Shown one piece after another: positions 28,037 to 37,062 of a stretch of 64,000 nt of DNA. Below the pieces are notes generated by a model. The model saw only the letters and a program-made list of their open reading frames with translations, searched no databases and was not told where the DNA came from. Positions within the stretch are counted from its first letter, which is position 1, and the number at the start of each line of letters is the position of its first letter. Where the stretch lies: assembly GCF_900107095.1 (NCBI RefSeq), contig NZ_FNOR01000005.1, positions 62,001-126,000 of the forward strand. Reading direction: 5' to 3'. Both the position numbers and the translations under genes were made by a program. Source of the stretch: Collimonas sp. OK242. Lineage in GTDB: Bacteria; Pseudomonadota; Gammaproteobacteria; Burkholderiales; Burkholderiaceae_D.

Positions 28037-29199
28037 TTCAAGAATTTCTTGTCCTTGGTGATCATGGTCATCTCGACAAACTTCGAGCCGCTGTGATTGC
28101 TGCCAGTGAAGGTGACATCGAAGCCGCCGCCGTTATAATTTTTCACATTGATCGTTTCCAGCGCCTTGACCAGTTTTGCGCGCGTCAGATCCTTGCCGGC
28201 GCGTTTCAAGCCTTCGACGAATACCTTGGCCGCAATGAAACCCTCCAGGCTGGAAAAGTTAGCTTCCTTGACACCGGCTTTTTCCATCAGCTTGTTATAT
28301 TCGGCAACCACCGGGATTGACGAGCTCCAGGGGAACGGCACCACCTGGGAAATGACGACGCCTTCGCCATCCTTGCCGAGCGCATCGGACAATGCCAGGC
28401 TGCCGACAAACGATACGTTGTAGAACTGGCCGGTATAACCGGCTTTGCGCATTTCTTTAATGTAAGCGGCGCACGAGGTGTAGGCGCTGATCTGAATGAT
28501 CGCGGCAGGGCGTTTCGGCAGGATCTTGCTGACGGCCAGCTTGACGTCGGTGCTGTTACGCTCCACCGTGGCGGCCTCGACCAGTTCCACATTCATCTTC
28601 TTCAAGGCACGCTGCACGCCTTCCAGTCCGGCGCGGCCATAGGCGTCGTTCTGGTAGAACACGGCAATATTCTTGATGCCGACGTTAACCAGTTTTTCCA
28701 CCAGGTGCTCGGTTTCATCGAAGTAGCCGGCGCGGATATTGAAGACCTGGCGATTCAGCGGCTCACGCAGCGATTGGGCGCCGGTCACGGGTGCAAAGAA
28801 CGGTACGCCGGCCTGTGTGAAAATCGGCAATGCGGCATTGCTGGTCGGCGTGCCGACATAGCCGAACAAGGCAAACACATCGTCCTTTTCAATCAGGCGC
28901 TTGGTATTGGCTGCAGCCAGGTCGGCTTCGTATTTGTCGTCGGCCGTGATGATCTCAATCCGCCGCCCATAGACGCCGCCTTGTTCATTGACAGAGTCGA
29001 AATAGGCTTTGGCGCCGGCATTCATCTGAATCCCCAGTTGTGCGGCGGGGCCGGAGAATGCGGCCGATTGTCCCAGCACGATTTTCTGGTCGGTGACGCC
29101 GGATTCCGCAAAACTGGCGGATAGCGGGCTGCAGACGCCGATTATCAGCGGGAGCACGAAGGAAAATACGGAAGATAAAAGATGACGTTGAGGTCGCAT
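28033..29199 (-). CDS. Branched-chain amino-acid type ABC binding protein (LivK-like)
   Basis: A 388-residue periplasmic binding protein of the type I leucine/isoleucine/valine class. The ATG at 29199 gives the signal peptide MRPQRHLLSSVFSFVLPLII ending near SASFAES. Landmarks are IVLGQSAAFSGPAAQLGIQM, VYGRRIEIITADDKYEADLA, FALFGYVGTPTSNAALPIFT and VGIKNIAVFYQNDAYGRAGL. It would bind an amino acid, amide or aromatic acid and pass it to a permease, but no permease or ATPase genes are adjacent. It is thus an orphan binding protein that borrows a transporter encoded elsewhere or works as a sensor. Confidence 0.87.
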   Translation of the reverse strand: MRPQRHLLSSVFSFVLPLIIGVCSPLSASFAESGVTDQKIVLGQSAAFSGPAAQLGIQMNAGAKAYFDSVNEQGGVYGRRIEIITADDKYEADLAAANTKRLIEKDDVFALFGYVGTPTSNAALPIFTQAGVPFFAPVTGAQSLREPLNRQVFNIRAGYFDETEHLVEKLVNVGIKNIAVFYQNDAYGRAGLEGVQRALKKMNVELVEAATVERNSTDVKLAVSKILPKRPAAIIQISAYTSCAAYIKEMRKAGYTGQFYNVSFVGSLALSDALGKDGEGVVISQVVPFPWSSSIPVVAEYNKLMEKAGVKEANFSSLEGFIAAKVFVEGLKRAGKDLTRAKLVKALETINVKNYNGGGFDVTFTGSNHSGSKFVEMTMITKDKKFLN

Positions 29200-29514
29200 G
29201 TGCCACTTTCTTATGTTGATCAGACGCTGCAATACCGGGCTGAGCATCAAATGAGCGTTACAGCACTGCAACCATGCACATTATAGATTTATTGCTGCAG
29301 GAAGACAAAAGAAGAAGTGGTTTTGACGGTAGTTGGCGTTTTTGCCAGTGTTTTTACTTGTTCAACTATTCGCGCAACAGCATCTGACTGTGAGCGCCAG
29401 TCGGAGTTCGCGGCTGAATCTGGCATAAAATCAAACATAGGCATGCATCGTCAAATTGACATGAGGAACTGGAATGCTGGATATCTCAATGCACATCAGC
29501 GAAAAATCGAACTC
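29200..29514. other. Divergent intergenic region
   Basis: 315 bases between the LivK-like gene (minus) and the phosphatase gene (plus). It should contain both promoters. Nothing recognisable as a gene or strong hairpin was seen; the 5' part could belong to the phosphatase gene if an upstream start is used. Confidence 0.4.
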
Positions 29515-30291
29515 ATGCTGAATTCTTCAGATGAGCAGGCGAAGGGCGCGCAAGATCATCGCCATATCAGTTTTGAGGCGATCAAGAATATGCGCGACCT
29601 GGGTGGTTACCTGGCGGCCGGAGGGCGTCGGATCATGCCGGGAAGATTGCTGCGCGGCGCCAATCCCGGGATGGCGTCTGCCGCGGATATCAGCAAACTC
29701 AAGGGTTACCGGCTGGATGTCGTGCTCGATTTTCGCACGGAGGCAGAGAAGCATGCTGCAGAGACGGCATTTGCCTCTTCTTTCAACTGGATTGCCGAGC
29801 CGGTCATGGTCGGCAATTTGTCGCAAGAGCTAATGCTGTCTTTACTGCAGAGCGGCAATCCGGAACGCAGCCGGCAGTTCATGATTGATTTCTATCGCGC
29901 CTTCCCGGTGCGCTATCAAGCGCAGTTCAGGCGCTTCCTGAAACTCGCGGAACAGAACAACACCATGCTGTATCACTGCACCGCCGGCAAGGATCGTACC
30001 GGTTTTGCCAGCGCTTTGCTGTTGGCCGCGCTGGGTGTCGATCGCGCAACCATCATCGCCAACTATCTGGAGTCGAATCGCTACAATGCGGCGGCCAATG
30101 CGCAGGTGTTAGCCAAGCTCTTCAAAGCTGAGCTGGCGCCGGAACTGATAGCGCCGCTGCTGACAGTTGAGGCTGCTTACATGGAAGCGTCGCTGGCGTT
30201 GATCGAAGAAGAGTATGAGGGCATGGATTGCTACCTGCGCCAGGTGCTCGATATCGATGTCGAACGAATTCGGAGAAATTATCTGGTGTAG
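29515..30291 (+). CDS. Tyrosine-protein phosphatase-like (Y_phosphatase3 family)
   Basis: A 258-residue protein from the ATG at 29515; earlier in-frame starts (29443, 29461) exist, but the conserved part begins at HRHISFEAIKNMRDLGGY just after this one. The active-site loop HCTAGKDRTG gives nucleophile Cys155 and Arg161. Earlier PGRLLRGANPGM and VVLDFRTEAEK are typical of the PTP3 family, whose members dephosphorylate phosphotyrosine or phosphoinositides. Without signal peptide it should be cytoplasmic. It has no operon partner and ends at a strong terminator. Physiological substrate unknown. Confidence 0.85.
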   Translation: MLNSSDEQAKGAQDHRHISFEAIKNMRDLGGYLAAGGRRIMPGRLLRGANPGMASAADISKLKGYRLDVVLDFRTEAEKHAAETAFASSFNWIAEPVMVGNLSQELMLSLLQSGNPERSRQFMIDFYRAFPVRYQAQFRRFLKLAEQNNTMLYHCTAGKDRTGFASALLLAALGVDRATIIANYLESNRYNAAANAQVLAKLFKAELAPELIAPLLTVEAAYMEASLALIEEEYEGMDCYLRQVLDIDVERIRRNYLV

Positions 30292-30330
30292 CGTGGGCAA
30301 TACAAGCTGCCCACGCTATGGTCAGCGTTG

Positions 30331-30364
30331 AAAAAAAAGCCACCGACATAGTCGCTGGCTTTTT
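30331..30364. terminator. Bidirectional terminator between phosphatase and M13 peptidase genes
   Basis: AAAAAGCCA (30334-30342) pairs with TGGCTTTTT (30356-30364), and the loop contains a second stem CGAC/GTCG. T-tracts follow on both strands, so it can end both convergent genes. Confidence 0.85.
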
Positions 30365-30384
30365 GCTCATAACGATTACTGCGG

Positions 30385-32460
30385 TTACCACATAAGGACG
30401 CGTTGCTCCGGCGGCAGATACATCTTGTCGCCCGGCTTGACGTCAAATGCACTGTAGAAGCCAGGCTGGTTGCCCAGCGTGCCGTTGCCGCGGAAGCGCG
30501 GCGGCGAGTGCGGATCGGTCTTTACATAAACGATAGCCTGCGCATCGCGCACCTTGCCGCGCCATACCTGAGCCCAGCCAAGGTACAAGCGCTGGTCGCC
30601 GGTGAGGCCGTCGATTACCGCCGGTGTCTTGCCATCCAGAGACAGGCGATAGGCCTTGTAGGCGATGGTCAGGCCGGAATTGTCCGCAATGTTTTCGCCC
30701 AAGGTCAGTTCACCGTTAACCTTGTAGCCGGGAACCGGGCTGTAAGCGCCGTATTGCGCTACCAGAGCCTTGGTCTTGACCGCGAACTTCTCGTGATCTT
30801 CCTTGGTCCACCAGTCGCGCAAATTGCCGATCTCATCGTACTGGCTGCCTTGGTCGTCGAAGCCATGGCTGATTTCATGGCCGATCACTGCACCGATGCC
30901 GCCGTAATTGACCGCGTCGTCAGCATTGGCGTTGAAGAACGGCGGTTGCAGAATCGCCGCCGGGAACACGATTTCGTTGAACTCAGGGTTGTAGTAAGCG
31001 TTCACTGTCTGCGGCGTCATGCCCCATTCGGTGCGGTCGACCGGCTTGCCGAGCTTATCGATATTGCGCTTGAATTCAAACTGGTTGGCGCGCATCACAT
31101 TGCCGACCAGATCGTCGCGTTTGATGACCAGGCTGGAGTAGTCGCGCCATTTGTCCGGATAACCGATCTTCAGCATCAGCGTCGACAATTTCTTTTGCGC
31201 CTGCTTCTTAGTGTCGGCGCCCATCCAGTCCAGACCGTCTATGCTTTGGTGGTAGGCGGCGATCAGGTTGGCCACCAGTTTTTCCATGCGGGCTTTGTTC
31301 TCAGGCGGGAAAAACTGCTCCACATAAAGCTGGCCCAAACCTTCGCCGACGCTGGCTTCGACCACATTGATGCCACGTTTCCAGCGCGGTTCATTTTGCG
31401 GTACGCCACGCAGCACCGTGCCTTTGAAGCCGAAATTCTGATCGACGTATTCCTTTGACAGGTCGGAGGCATAGCTGCTCAGCACATGCCATTTGAAATA
31501 CGCTTTCCAGACCGGCAGCGGGGTCTTTCCCAGAATCTTGTCGAGACCCTTGATGTAACTAGGCTGGCTGATCACCAGATACGACACCTTGTCTTTCAAG
31601 CCGGCGTCGGTCAGATAGCCGTCCCATTCGACATGCGGAGCCAGCGTGTGCAACTGCGCCAGCTCGACCCGATTATAGGTCTTGACCGGATCGCGATTTT
31701 CAACCTTGGTCCATTGCACCTTGGCCAGTGCGGTTTCCAGGGCGACGATGCTGGCGGCGTTTTTGCGGGCAGCCTTGTCGCCGGACAACGTCAGCATGGC
31801 TTCCACATGCGCCTGATATTTGGCCAGCGTGTCTTTCAGCTTGGCGTCGTCGGCTTTCAGGTAATAATCGCGGTCCGGCAGGCCGAGGCCGCTTTGGCCG
31901 AGATCGGCGATTACCTTGCTGGAGTCTTTAGCGTCCTGGTGAATACCCAGATCATAAGGGGCGCTGACGCCGATGCTGTTCAGATGGGCGATCAGGGCCG
32001 GGATCTGTTTCTTGTCTTTCAAGGCATCGACCCGGGCGAATTCTGCGCTCAGCGGCTTGACGCCCAGTGCTTCCAACGCTGGCTCATCCATGTAGCTCGC
32101 GTACAGATCGGCGATTTTTTGCTGGTTGGAGCCGGGCGTGACGTTCTTTTCGGCGCTGACGGCGTCGACGATCGTATGCAATTGGTTCAGGGAATTTTCA
32201 CGCAGCTCATAGAACGCGCCCCATGACGATTTGTCGGCGGGGATTTCGGTTTTCTTGAGCCAGCTGCCGTTGACGTAGCTATAGAAGTCATCCTGAGGGC
32301 GTACCGTCAGGTCGGCATTCTGCATGTCGATACCGCTGACCTGCTTCGGGGCGGCGACAGCAGCGGCAACGGTGCGGGGAGTTTGAGCGTAGCTGGCGCT
32401 GGAGACGGTGTAGCCGGCAACCAGGGTCAGCACTGCTGCACAAATTAGAGAGCGTTTCAC
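30385..32460 (-). CDS. Secreted M13 family metallopeptidase (neprilysin/PepO-like)
   Basis: A 691-residue zinc endopeptidase. The GTG at 32460 is favoured because AAGGAT lies about 10 bases upstream and the chain then opens with a normal signal peptide (VKRSLICAAVLTLVAGYTVS, ending SYAQ); an upstream ATG at 32487 is the alternative. The zinc motif HEISH is near residue 528 (VIGHEISHGFDDQGSQYD) with the third ligand in GENIADNSG. VNAYYNPEFNEIVFPAAILQ is the substrate-binding NAYY motif, and the chain closes with MYLPPEQRVLMW as the family does. It cleaves oligopeptides in the periplasm. The gene follows a secreted M1 peptidase gene in the same direction. Confidence 0.92.
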   Translation of the reverse strand: MKRSLICAAVLTLVAGYTVSSASYAQTPRTVAAAVAAPKQVSGIDMQNADLTVRPQDDFYSYVNGSWLKKTEIPADKSSWGAFYELRENSLNQLHTIVDAVSAEKNVTPGSNQQKIADLYASYMDEPALEALGVKPLSAEFARVDALKDKKQIPALIAHLNSIGVSAPYDLGIHQDAKDSSKVIADLGQSGLGLPDRDYYLKADDAKLKDTLAKYQAHVEAMLTLSGDKAARKNAASIVALETALAKVQWTKVENRDPVKTYNRVELAQLHTLAPHVEWDGYLTDAGLKDKVSYLVISQPSYIKGLDKILGKTPLPVWKAYFKWHVLSSYASDLSKEYVDQNFGFKGTVLRGVPQNEPRWKRGINVVEASVGEGLGQLYVEQFFPPENKARMEKLVANLIAAYHQSIDGLDWMGADTKKQAQKKLSTLMLKIGYPDKWRDYSSLVIKRDDLVGNVMRANQFEFKRNIDKLGKPVDRTEWGMTPQTVNAYYNPEFNEIVFPAAILQPPFFNANADDAVNYGGIGAVIGHEISHGFDDQGSQYDEIGNLRDWWTKEDHEKFAVKTKALVAQYGAYSPVPGYKVNGELTLGENIADNSGLTIAYKAYRLSLDGKTPAVIDGLTGDQRLYLGWAQVWRGKVRDAQAIVYVKTDPHSPPRFRGNGTLGNQPGFYSAFDVKPGDKMYLPPEQRVLMW

Positions 32461-32619
32461 GAGTAAATAATCCTTATGAGAAGTCATCGGAAAAAAACAG
32501 CCTTGTAAGGCATTCTATAAAACTACTTGAATTTGAAATTATTTGAAACTACTCGAAGCTGATTAAGCCCGGTTATACGCCAAGACTTAACATAGCTCCA
32601 TTGTTCCAGTGTTCTGCCA

Positions 32620-35310
32620 TCAGCGCAGAATGGCCTCCGGATTTTGCTTGTCGCGCAATGCGGTGCATAGCAAAGTCTGTTCGCGGGTTTGCGCCAGGCC
32701 GCGTTCGGCGCCAGGCAGATGTTCGAGCAAAGGCTGGAAAAAAGTTGTCAAGCGCTCCGCCTCGCCTTGCGAGCAGCTGTCGCCGGCAACCAGCCCGGGC
32801 AATCTGCTGCCGGACATTTCACCGCTGCGCTTGATCAGCTGCACATGGTTGGCGGTAAACCATTTCCACATGGCCTCGCGGCCTTCGCCATCTTCTCGGC
32901 TGGCGCGCAACAAGGTACTCATCTCGCCGATTTTGACGCGTGGATCCAGCGCCAGGTTGCGGGCGCGTTCAGCGTTACCGGCAGCAGTGGCGGAGCCCAG
33001 GCCGGCCAGCATCGCCATGCGTTGCGCCGGTTCGCTGGTGGCGCCGAGCGCCTTGATTAAAACGTCGATGGCGTTGCCGCCGCGATCTTGCGTGCTGACT
33101 GCCAGTACCGAACGCAACAGGTCGGGGTTGGCTGCCTCCAGATTGAGCCGGCCATCGGCATTCGGCTGCAACGCCTGTTTACCTTGCGCCAGCAGAGCTT
33201 GCCGCACTTCGGGCAATTTGATGTCGAGCGCCAGGAAATCTGCCAGCGCAGCGCGTAACAAGGCATCGTCCTGGCTTTCATTGGCGCGCCGCTGATAGCC
33301 AAGTTGTTGCAGCCGCGGCAGATACAGCTTGCGCGCCAGCTCAGTCAGGCGGGTGCGCTGAGCATCGCTGCGTGCTTCGTACTTGGATAGCCACTTGAGT
33401 GTCGGAATCAGCGCTGTCACAACTTCGCGCGTGCCGGATCTGGCCAGGCGCGGCGCCGCTGCCAGCACCGCCGCTGCATCCAGATCGCCGCGGCCGAAGC
33501 CGGCGTTGATGGCGTCTGCGTATGCCAGCTGCTCGGTGTCGGGCAGCTGTTCGAGGTTGCCGGTCAGGCGCGCCAGATCGTCATGCGCCATGTTGAAGCG
33601 ATAGTAGCCGGCGGCGTCGGCATTCGGCATATACCAGCTGCTGGCAGACGCGCCTTGCAGCACCATCTGCCCTTGTTCCTGATCCAGCAATTCGCATTGC
33701 GTCTTTGCATCGCCATTGGCGATGCTATAGCGTACGCACACCGGAATGCCCCACAGGCGCTTGGCGTCACCGGTCGAACCCAGCGGCAGGTAACGCTGTT
33801 GTTTCAGATGCAGTACCGCCTTGCCGTTTTCCCAGCTGAGCGCGGTATCCACCAGCGGCACTCCGGCTTGATCGAGGAAACTTTGCATCGCTTTGGCAAG
33901 GCGCTGATCTTTGCCGGAAGCCTTGGTGAGCGCAGCGATCAGGTCATCGGCGGTGGCGCTGGAAAACTGATGTTGCTTGATATACGCTCGCACGCCCTTG
34001 CGGAAAGTATCCGCACCCAGGTAACGCTCGAACATATTCAGTACGGCCGCGCCCTTTTGGTAGGTGATGCCGTCGAACGCTGTTTCGATATCGCCGTTGC
34101 CGGTGATCGGCTGGCGGATGCGGCGCACGCTGACCAGGCTATCGTTTTGCATGGCGTAGTTGGCGCCGCCGATCAGTTCCAGGTCGGCACGGTATTCCGG
34201 ATGCAGCTGTTGCGTGATCTTGCTCTGCATCCAGGTGGCAAAGGCTTCGTTCAGCCACAGGTCGTCCCACCATGGCATGGTGACCGTATCGCCGAACCAT
34301 TGATGCGCCAGTTCGTGGGCATTGACATTGAACGAGCTGCGCACATTGTGTGCCGGCGAATTGGCGTCGAGCAGCATCAGGTAATCGCGGAAAGTCACCA
34401 GCCCCGGATTCTCCATGGCGCCGGCGGCAAAGTCAGGCGCAGCCAGCAAATCCAATTTGTCGAACGGGTAGCCGAAGCCGAAATAATCTTCCAGTGCCGT
34501 GATGATGGCTGGCGTCTGCGCCAGCGCCGGCTCGATGCGCGGACCTTCACCCTTGGGTGCGATGCCGCGCAACGGTGTGGCTTGAGGGCGCCATTGCGTC
34601 GCCGCAATTTCAGGGCCGTTCACCACATCCCATGGGCCGACGGCAAACGCGACCAGATAAGTCGGCAGTGGCTTGGTGCTGGCAAAGCTGAGCTTGCGCC
34701 AGCCGTTTTCCAGTTTCTGTTCCGCCACTTGCCGGGTGTTGGCGACGGCAACCTGGTTTTCAGGTACGGTCAGGCTGAGCGTGAAAGGAGTCTTGAATGC
34801 CGGTTCGTCGAAACCCGGAAAAGCATAGCGCGCGCTGATCGCTTCCATCTGCGTGATGACATACGGCGCACCTTGGCTGTTGACCTTGTACACGCCTTCC
34901 AGCTGCTCATTGAACGGCGCGCTGTACTCCAGCATCACGCTATAACGTCCGGCCGGCAGCGTCTGGCCAAACTCGAGCGTTGCGACGCCTTCCTTTTTCG
35001 CCGCTACCTTGTATTGGGCTGCGTGAATTTTCTTGCCGCTATCGGTGAGCGTGACTTTGCTGACGCTCAAATCGTGACCGTGCAGCCACAGATGATCGGC
35101 AGCTTGTTTCAGTTCGATGTCTATGGTGGCGTTGCCGCTGTATCCAGGCTGATGCGGATCGACGCGAAAGTCGAGCCGATAAGCCAGCGGTTGAACCCAG
35201 CGCGGTAATTTTCCCAGCGGTGCCGTATCATCCGGGGTCGCCGCTGCGGCGTTGAATGATGCGATGCTGATAGCGAGAGCGGCTAATGTGAAACGACGAG
35301 TAGTACACAT
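32620..35310 (-). CDS. Secreted M1 family aminopeptidase
   Basis: An 896-residue zinc aminopeptidase with a signal peptide (MCTTRRFTLAALAISIASFN, then AAAATPDD). The exopeptidase motif GAMENPG is near residue 296 and the zinc site HELAHQWFGD near 332, followed by the distal Glu in LWLNEAFATWM. N-terminal saddle, catalytic and ERAP1-like C-terminal domains are all present. It trims N-terminal residues of peptides in the periplasm. GGGAGG precedes the tandem start codons GTG (35313) and ATG (35310). About 130 bases separate it from the M13 peptidase gene downstream, so the two may share regulation in peptide scavenging. Confidence 0.92.
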   Translation of the reverse strand: MCTTRRFTLAALAISIASFNAAAATPDDTAPLGKLPRWVQPLAYRLDFRVDPHQPGYSGNATIDIELKQAADHLWLHGHDLSVSKVTLTDSGKKIHAAQYKVAAKKEGVATLEFGQTLPAGRYSVMLEYSAPFNEQLEGVYKVNSQGAPYVITQMEAISARYAFPGFDEPAFKTPFTLSLTVPENQVAVANTRQVAEQKLENGWRKLSFASTKPLPTYLVAFAVGPWDVVNGPEIAATQWRPQATPLRGIAPKGEGPRIEPALAQTPAIITALEDYFGFGYPFDKLDLLAAPDFAAGAMENPGLVTFRDYLMLLDANSPAHNVRSSFNVNAHELAHQWFGDTVTMPWWDDLWLNEAFATWMQSKITQQLHPEYRADLELIGGANYAMQNDSLVSVRRIRQPITGNGDIETAFDGITYQKGAAVLNMFERYLGADTFRKGVRAYIKQHQFSSATADDLIAALTKASGKDQRLAKAMQSFLDQAGVPLVDTALSWENGKAVLHLKQQRYLPLGSTGDAKRLWGIPVCVRYSIANGDAKTQCELLDQEQGQMVLQGASASSWYMPNADAAGYYRFNMAHDDLARLTGNLEQLPDTEQLAYADAINAGFGRGDLDAAAVLAAAPRLARSGTREVVTALIPTLKWLSKYEARSDAQRTRLTELARKLYLPRLQQLGYQRRANESQDDALLRAALADFLALDIKLPEVRQALLAQGKQALQPNADGRLNLEAANPDLLRSVLAVSTQDRGGNAIDVLIKALGATSEPAQRMAMLAGLGSATAAGNAERARNLALDPRVKIGEMSTLLRASREDGEGREAMWKWFTANHVQLIKRSGEMSGSRLPGLVAGDSCSQGEAERLTTFFQPLLEHLPGAERGLAQTREQTLLCTALRDKQNPEAILR

Positions 35311-35510
35311 CACAGATGAAATCCTCCCAAATTTGGTCTTGGGATTCTAGCGCGCGCTACGCCGATTCGCTAGGAAATAGTATGAATATAAAAAGCAAAA
35401 ATGATTTGTGCGATGCGCGCAGCGTGATTGCATTGGTTTAGTGCACGCCAATGCCGGCGCGGCTGTCAGCTTGTCTTATCTGGAATAAGTAAAGGTGATA
35501 GATGGAAAAC

Positions 35511-35537
35511 AAAAAACCGCCTCGAAAATTGAGGCGG
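35511..35537 (-). terminator. Rho-independent terminator of the glsB-like gene
   Basis: CCGCCTC (35517-35523) and GAGGCGG (35531-35537) form a 7-bp stem. On the minus strand six T residues follow (35516-35511), about 50 bases after the stop of the gene at 35589. Confidence 0.85.
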
Positions 35538-35588
35538 CTTTTATGTAGACTACTATGCAGTCTGATTCACGCGGATTTTTAAATTTAT

Positions 35589-35834
35589 TCAGGCGCGCTT
35601 AATAAGCCGCAGAACGAATAGCAAGATCACAGCGCCCACGGTGGCGGTCACAATCGATGCAATCCAGCCGCCGCCAACATGGATGCCCAGGACGCCGGCC
35701 AGCCAGCCGCCGATGAAGGCGCCGACGATACCAACGATGATGTCAACCAACACGCCGAAGCCGCCGCCTTTGACCAGCACACCGGCTAGCCATCCAGCAA
35801 TCGCGCCAATTATCAACCAAGCGATAAAGCCCAT
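35589..35834 (-). CDS. GlsB/YeaQ/YmgE family stress-response membrane protein
   Basis: An 81-residue integral membrane protein with three glycine-rich helices: MGFIAWLIIGAIAGWLAGVL, DIIVGIVGAFIGGWLAGVLG and WIASIVTATVGAVILLFVLR. This is the transglycosylase-associated protein family, found as small stress-induced inner-membrane proteins; the molecular activity is not established. The glycine spacing (GxxxG) suggests tight helix packing. It is monocistronic with its own terminator. Confidence 0.93.
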   Translation of the reverse strand: MGFIAWLIIGAIAGWLAGVLVKGGGFGVLVDIIVGIVGAFIGGWLAGVLGIHVGGGWIASIVTATVGAVILLFVLRLIKRA

Positions 35835-36018
35835 GATATTTCCTTTCAGAGTTGATTATCTTTAGACTACCAGGCAAGAGTAGCGTAAACATCCTTAATG
35901 CAGCATCAAAGATAATGGACCAATTGTTAAAGATAGATAAAACTGGAATGTGAGCCGGAATGCGACTCTATCGGTGCCGCATTGCCGGTCGTTCGCGATC
36001 GCTAGCCGGAAACGACAA

Positions 36019-36052
36019 CGGAGCCCAGGATCGCTGGTGATCCTGGGCTCCG
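36019..36052. terminator. Perfect 14-bp hairpin after the DUF3761-like gene
   Basis: CGGAGCCCAGGATC (36019-36032) and GATCCTGGGCTCCG (36039-36052) pair perfectly over a 6-base loop, 28 bases beyond the stop of the minus-strand gene. No T-tract follows on either strand, so it is a stabilising hairpin or an atypical terminator. Confidence 0.6.
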
Positions 36053-36079
36053 TCGCCGTCAGCTATCGTGGTTCAGCTA

Positions 36080-36586
36080 TCAGCTGCAAGCTTTGCCATG
36101 GTCGGCATGTGCGCCTGCTGCTTTGGCCGCGGCTTCTGTCATATAGGAGCCGGCCTTGGTTTTGCCATAGTATTTGCTGCCTTGGCAGTGGTATACCTTG
36201 CTGCTGGTGTTGACCCAGACTTGGCCAGGGCCGCCGCCGGCTGCAGGAGCGCTTGCTGCAGCTGCCGGTTTGGCTGGCGCTGCCGGGGTTGCAGCCGGAG
36301 TGGTTTTAGCCATGGCTGCAGGAGCCGCGGCCGGTGCTGCTGCTGGGGCGGCAGCAGGGGTTGCCGGAGCGGCCGCAGCAGCTGGTGCAGCGGCGGCAGT
36401 GGCATACCAGTCTTTTACGCCCTTGTGACCGGCGCAAGCGCCTTTCTTGGTAGCGTTGGAGGAGTAGCTGCCGTCCTTGCACAGGCCGGTGGTGCCGGCT
36501 GGCGCTGCAGCAGGCGCCTGGGCATAGCTGGCGACGGAAGTCAGTAAGGCTGCTGCAACTGCTGCTGAAATAAACAATGCTTTCAT
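36080..36586 (-). CDS. DUF3761-like secreted protein with Ala/Pro linker
   Basis: A 168-residue exported protein; the ATG at 36586 has GGAG six to seven bases upstream and opens a signal peptide (MKALFISAAVAAALLTSVAS, then YAQA). The first short domain (GLCKDGSYSSNATKKGACAG then HKGVKDWY) matches DUF3761, with two cysteines likely bridged. A linker of about 60 residues made of PAAAPAAAP-type repeats follows, then a second small domain (GQVWVNTSSKVYHCQGSKYY and GSYMTEAAAKAAG, ending KACS) with two more cysteines. The plan, two small disulfide domains on a flexible arm, suggests wall or surface binding. Function unknown. Confidence 0.75.
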   Translation of the reverse strand: MKALFISAAVAAALLTSVASYAQAPAAAPAGTTGLCKDGSYSSNATKKGACAGHKGVKDWYATAAAAPAAAAAPATPAAAPAAAPAAAPAAMAKTTPAATPAAPAKPAAAASAPAAGGGPGQVWVNTSSKVYHCQGSKYYGKTKAGSYMTEAAAKAAGAHADHGKACS

Positions 36587-36965
36587 TTTTTTCTCCATGG
36601 AGTAAGTGATGCCTGTGTGGCCGTCGAGCTGGCGCACTCTCTGTTTCGATATGCCTGCTTCAATCTGTCTACCTGCGGCACCAATCAACAAATAAGCAAT
36701 ATGTTGTGCACCGCACCTGGCAATATGACCGAGGTAGGTAATCAACGCGGTCAGATTGATTATGGCTGACACAACTTTCCATACAATTGAAAACAATTGT
36801 GATATTTCTACCGTACGCCCTTGAGCGATGATTTTTTGATGTATTTCAGGAAATATTTGGCTTGCGGGATAACTGTCAGCCAATATTGTTGAAAAATTAT
36901 TTATTTTCAAGAAAAATGGCGCAAGCCGACGCTAAGTCAACTCGCGCCGTCTTGCGCATGCGTGG
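36587..36965. other. Non-coding stretch upstream of the DUF3761-like gene
   Basis: About 380 bases. It should hold the promoter of the DUF3761-like gene. It is AT-rich in the middle and contains GAAAACAATT-type repeats, but no supported gene. The C-terminal relic of an outer-membrane protein begins just beyond it. Confidence 0.4.
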
Positions 36966-37061
36966 CTAGAACGCGTAGCGCGCGCCTAAAGTGCCGTGGT
37001 GCGTGGTGAGCTGCACCCCGTCGACTTTTGGTAGACCGGCTTGGCCGCAGCTGGAACCTGA
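36966..37061 (-). pseudogene. C-terminal relic of an outer-membrane beta-barrel protein
   Basis: On the minus strand the frame ending in TAG at 36968-36966 reads GLPKVDGVQLTTHHGTLGAR then YAF. A final strand with alternating residues ending in Phe is the insertion signal of outer-membrane beta-barrels. The frame runs back into the stop region of the YceI gene without a start, so only the last about 30 residues survive. A deletion that joined yceI to the end of a porin-like gene would explain it. Confidence 0.5.
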
Positions 37062-37062
37062 T

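Noticed and set aside
36140-36420. Repetitive Ala/Pro-coding stretch as a CRISPR-like or DNA repeat array
   Set aside because: It is a coding low-complexity linker with irregular units, not regularly spaced direct repeats.
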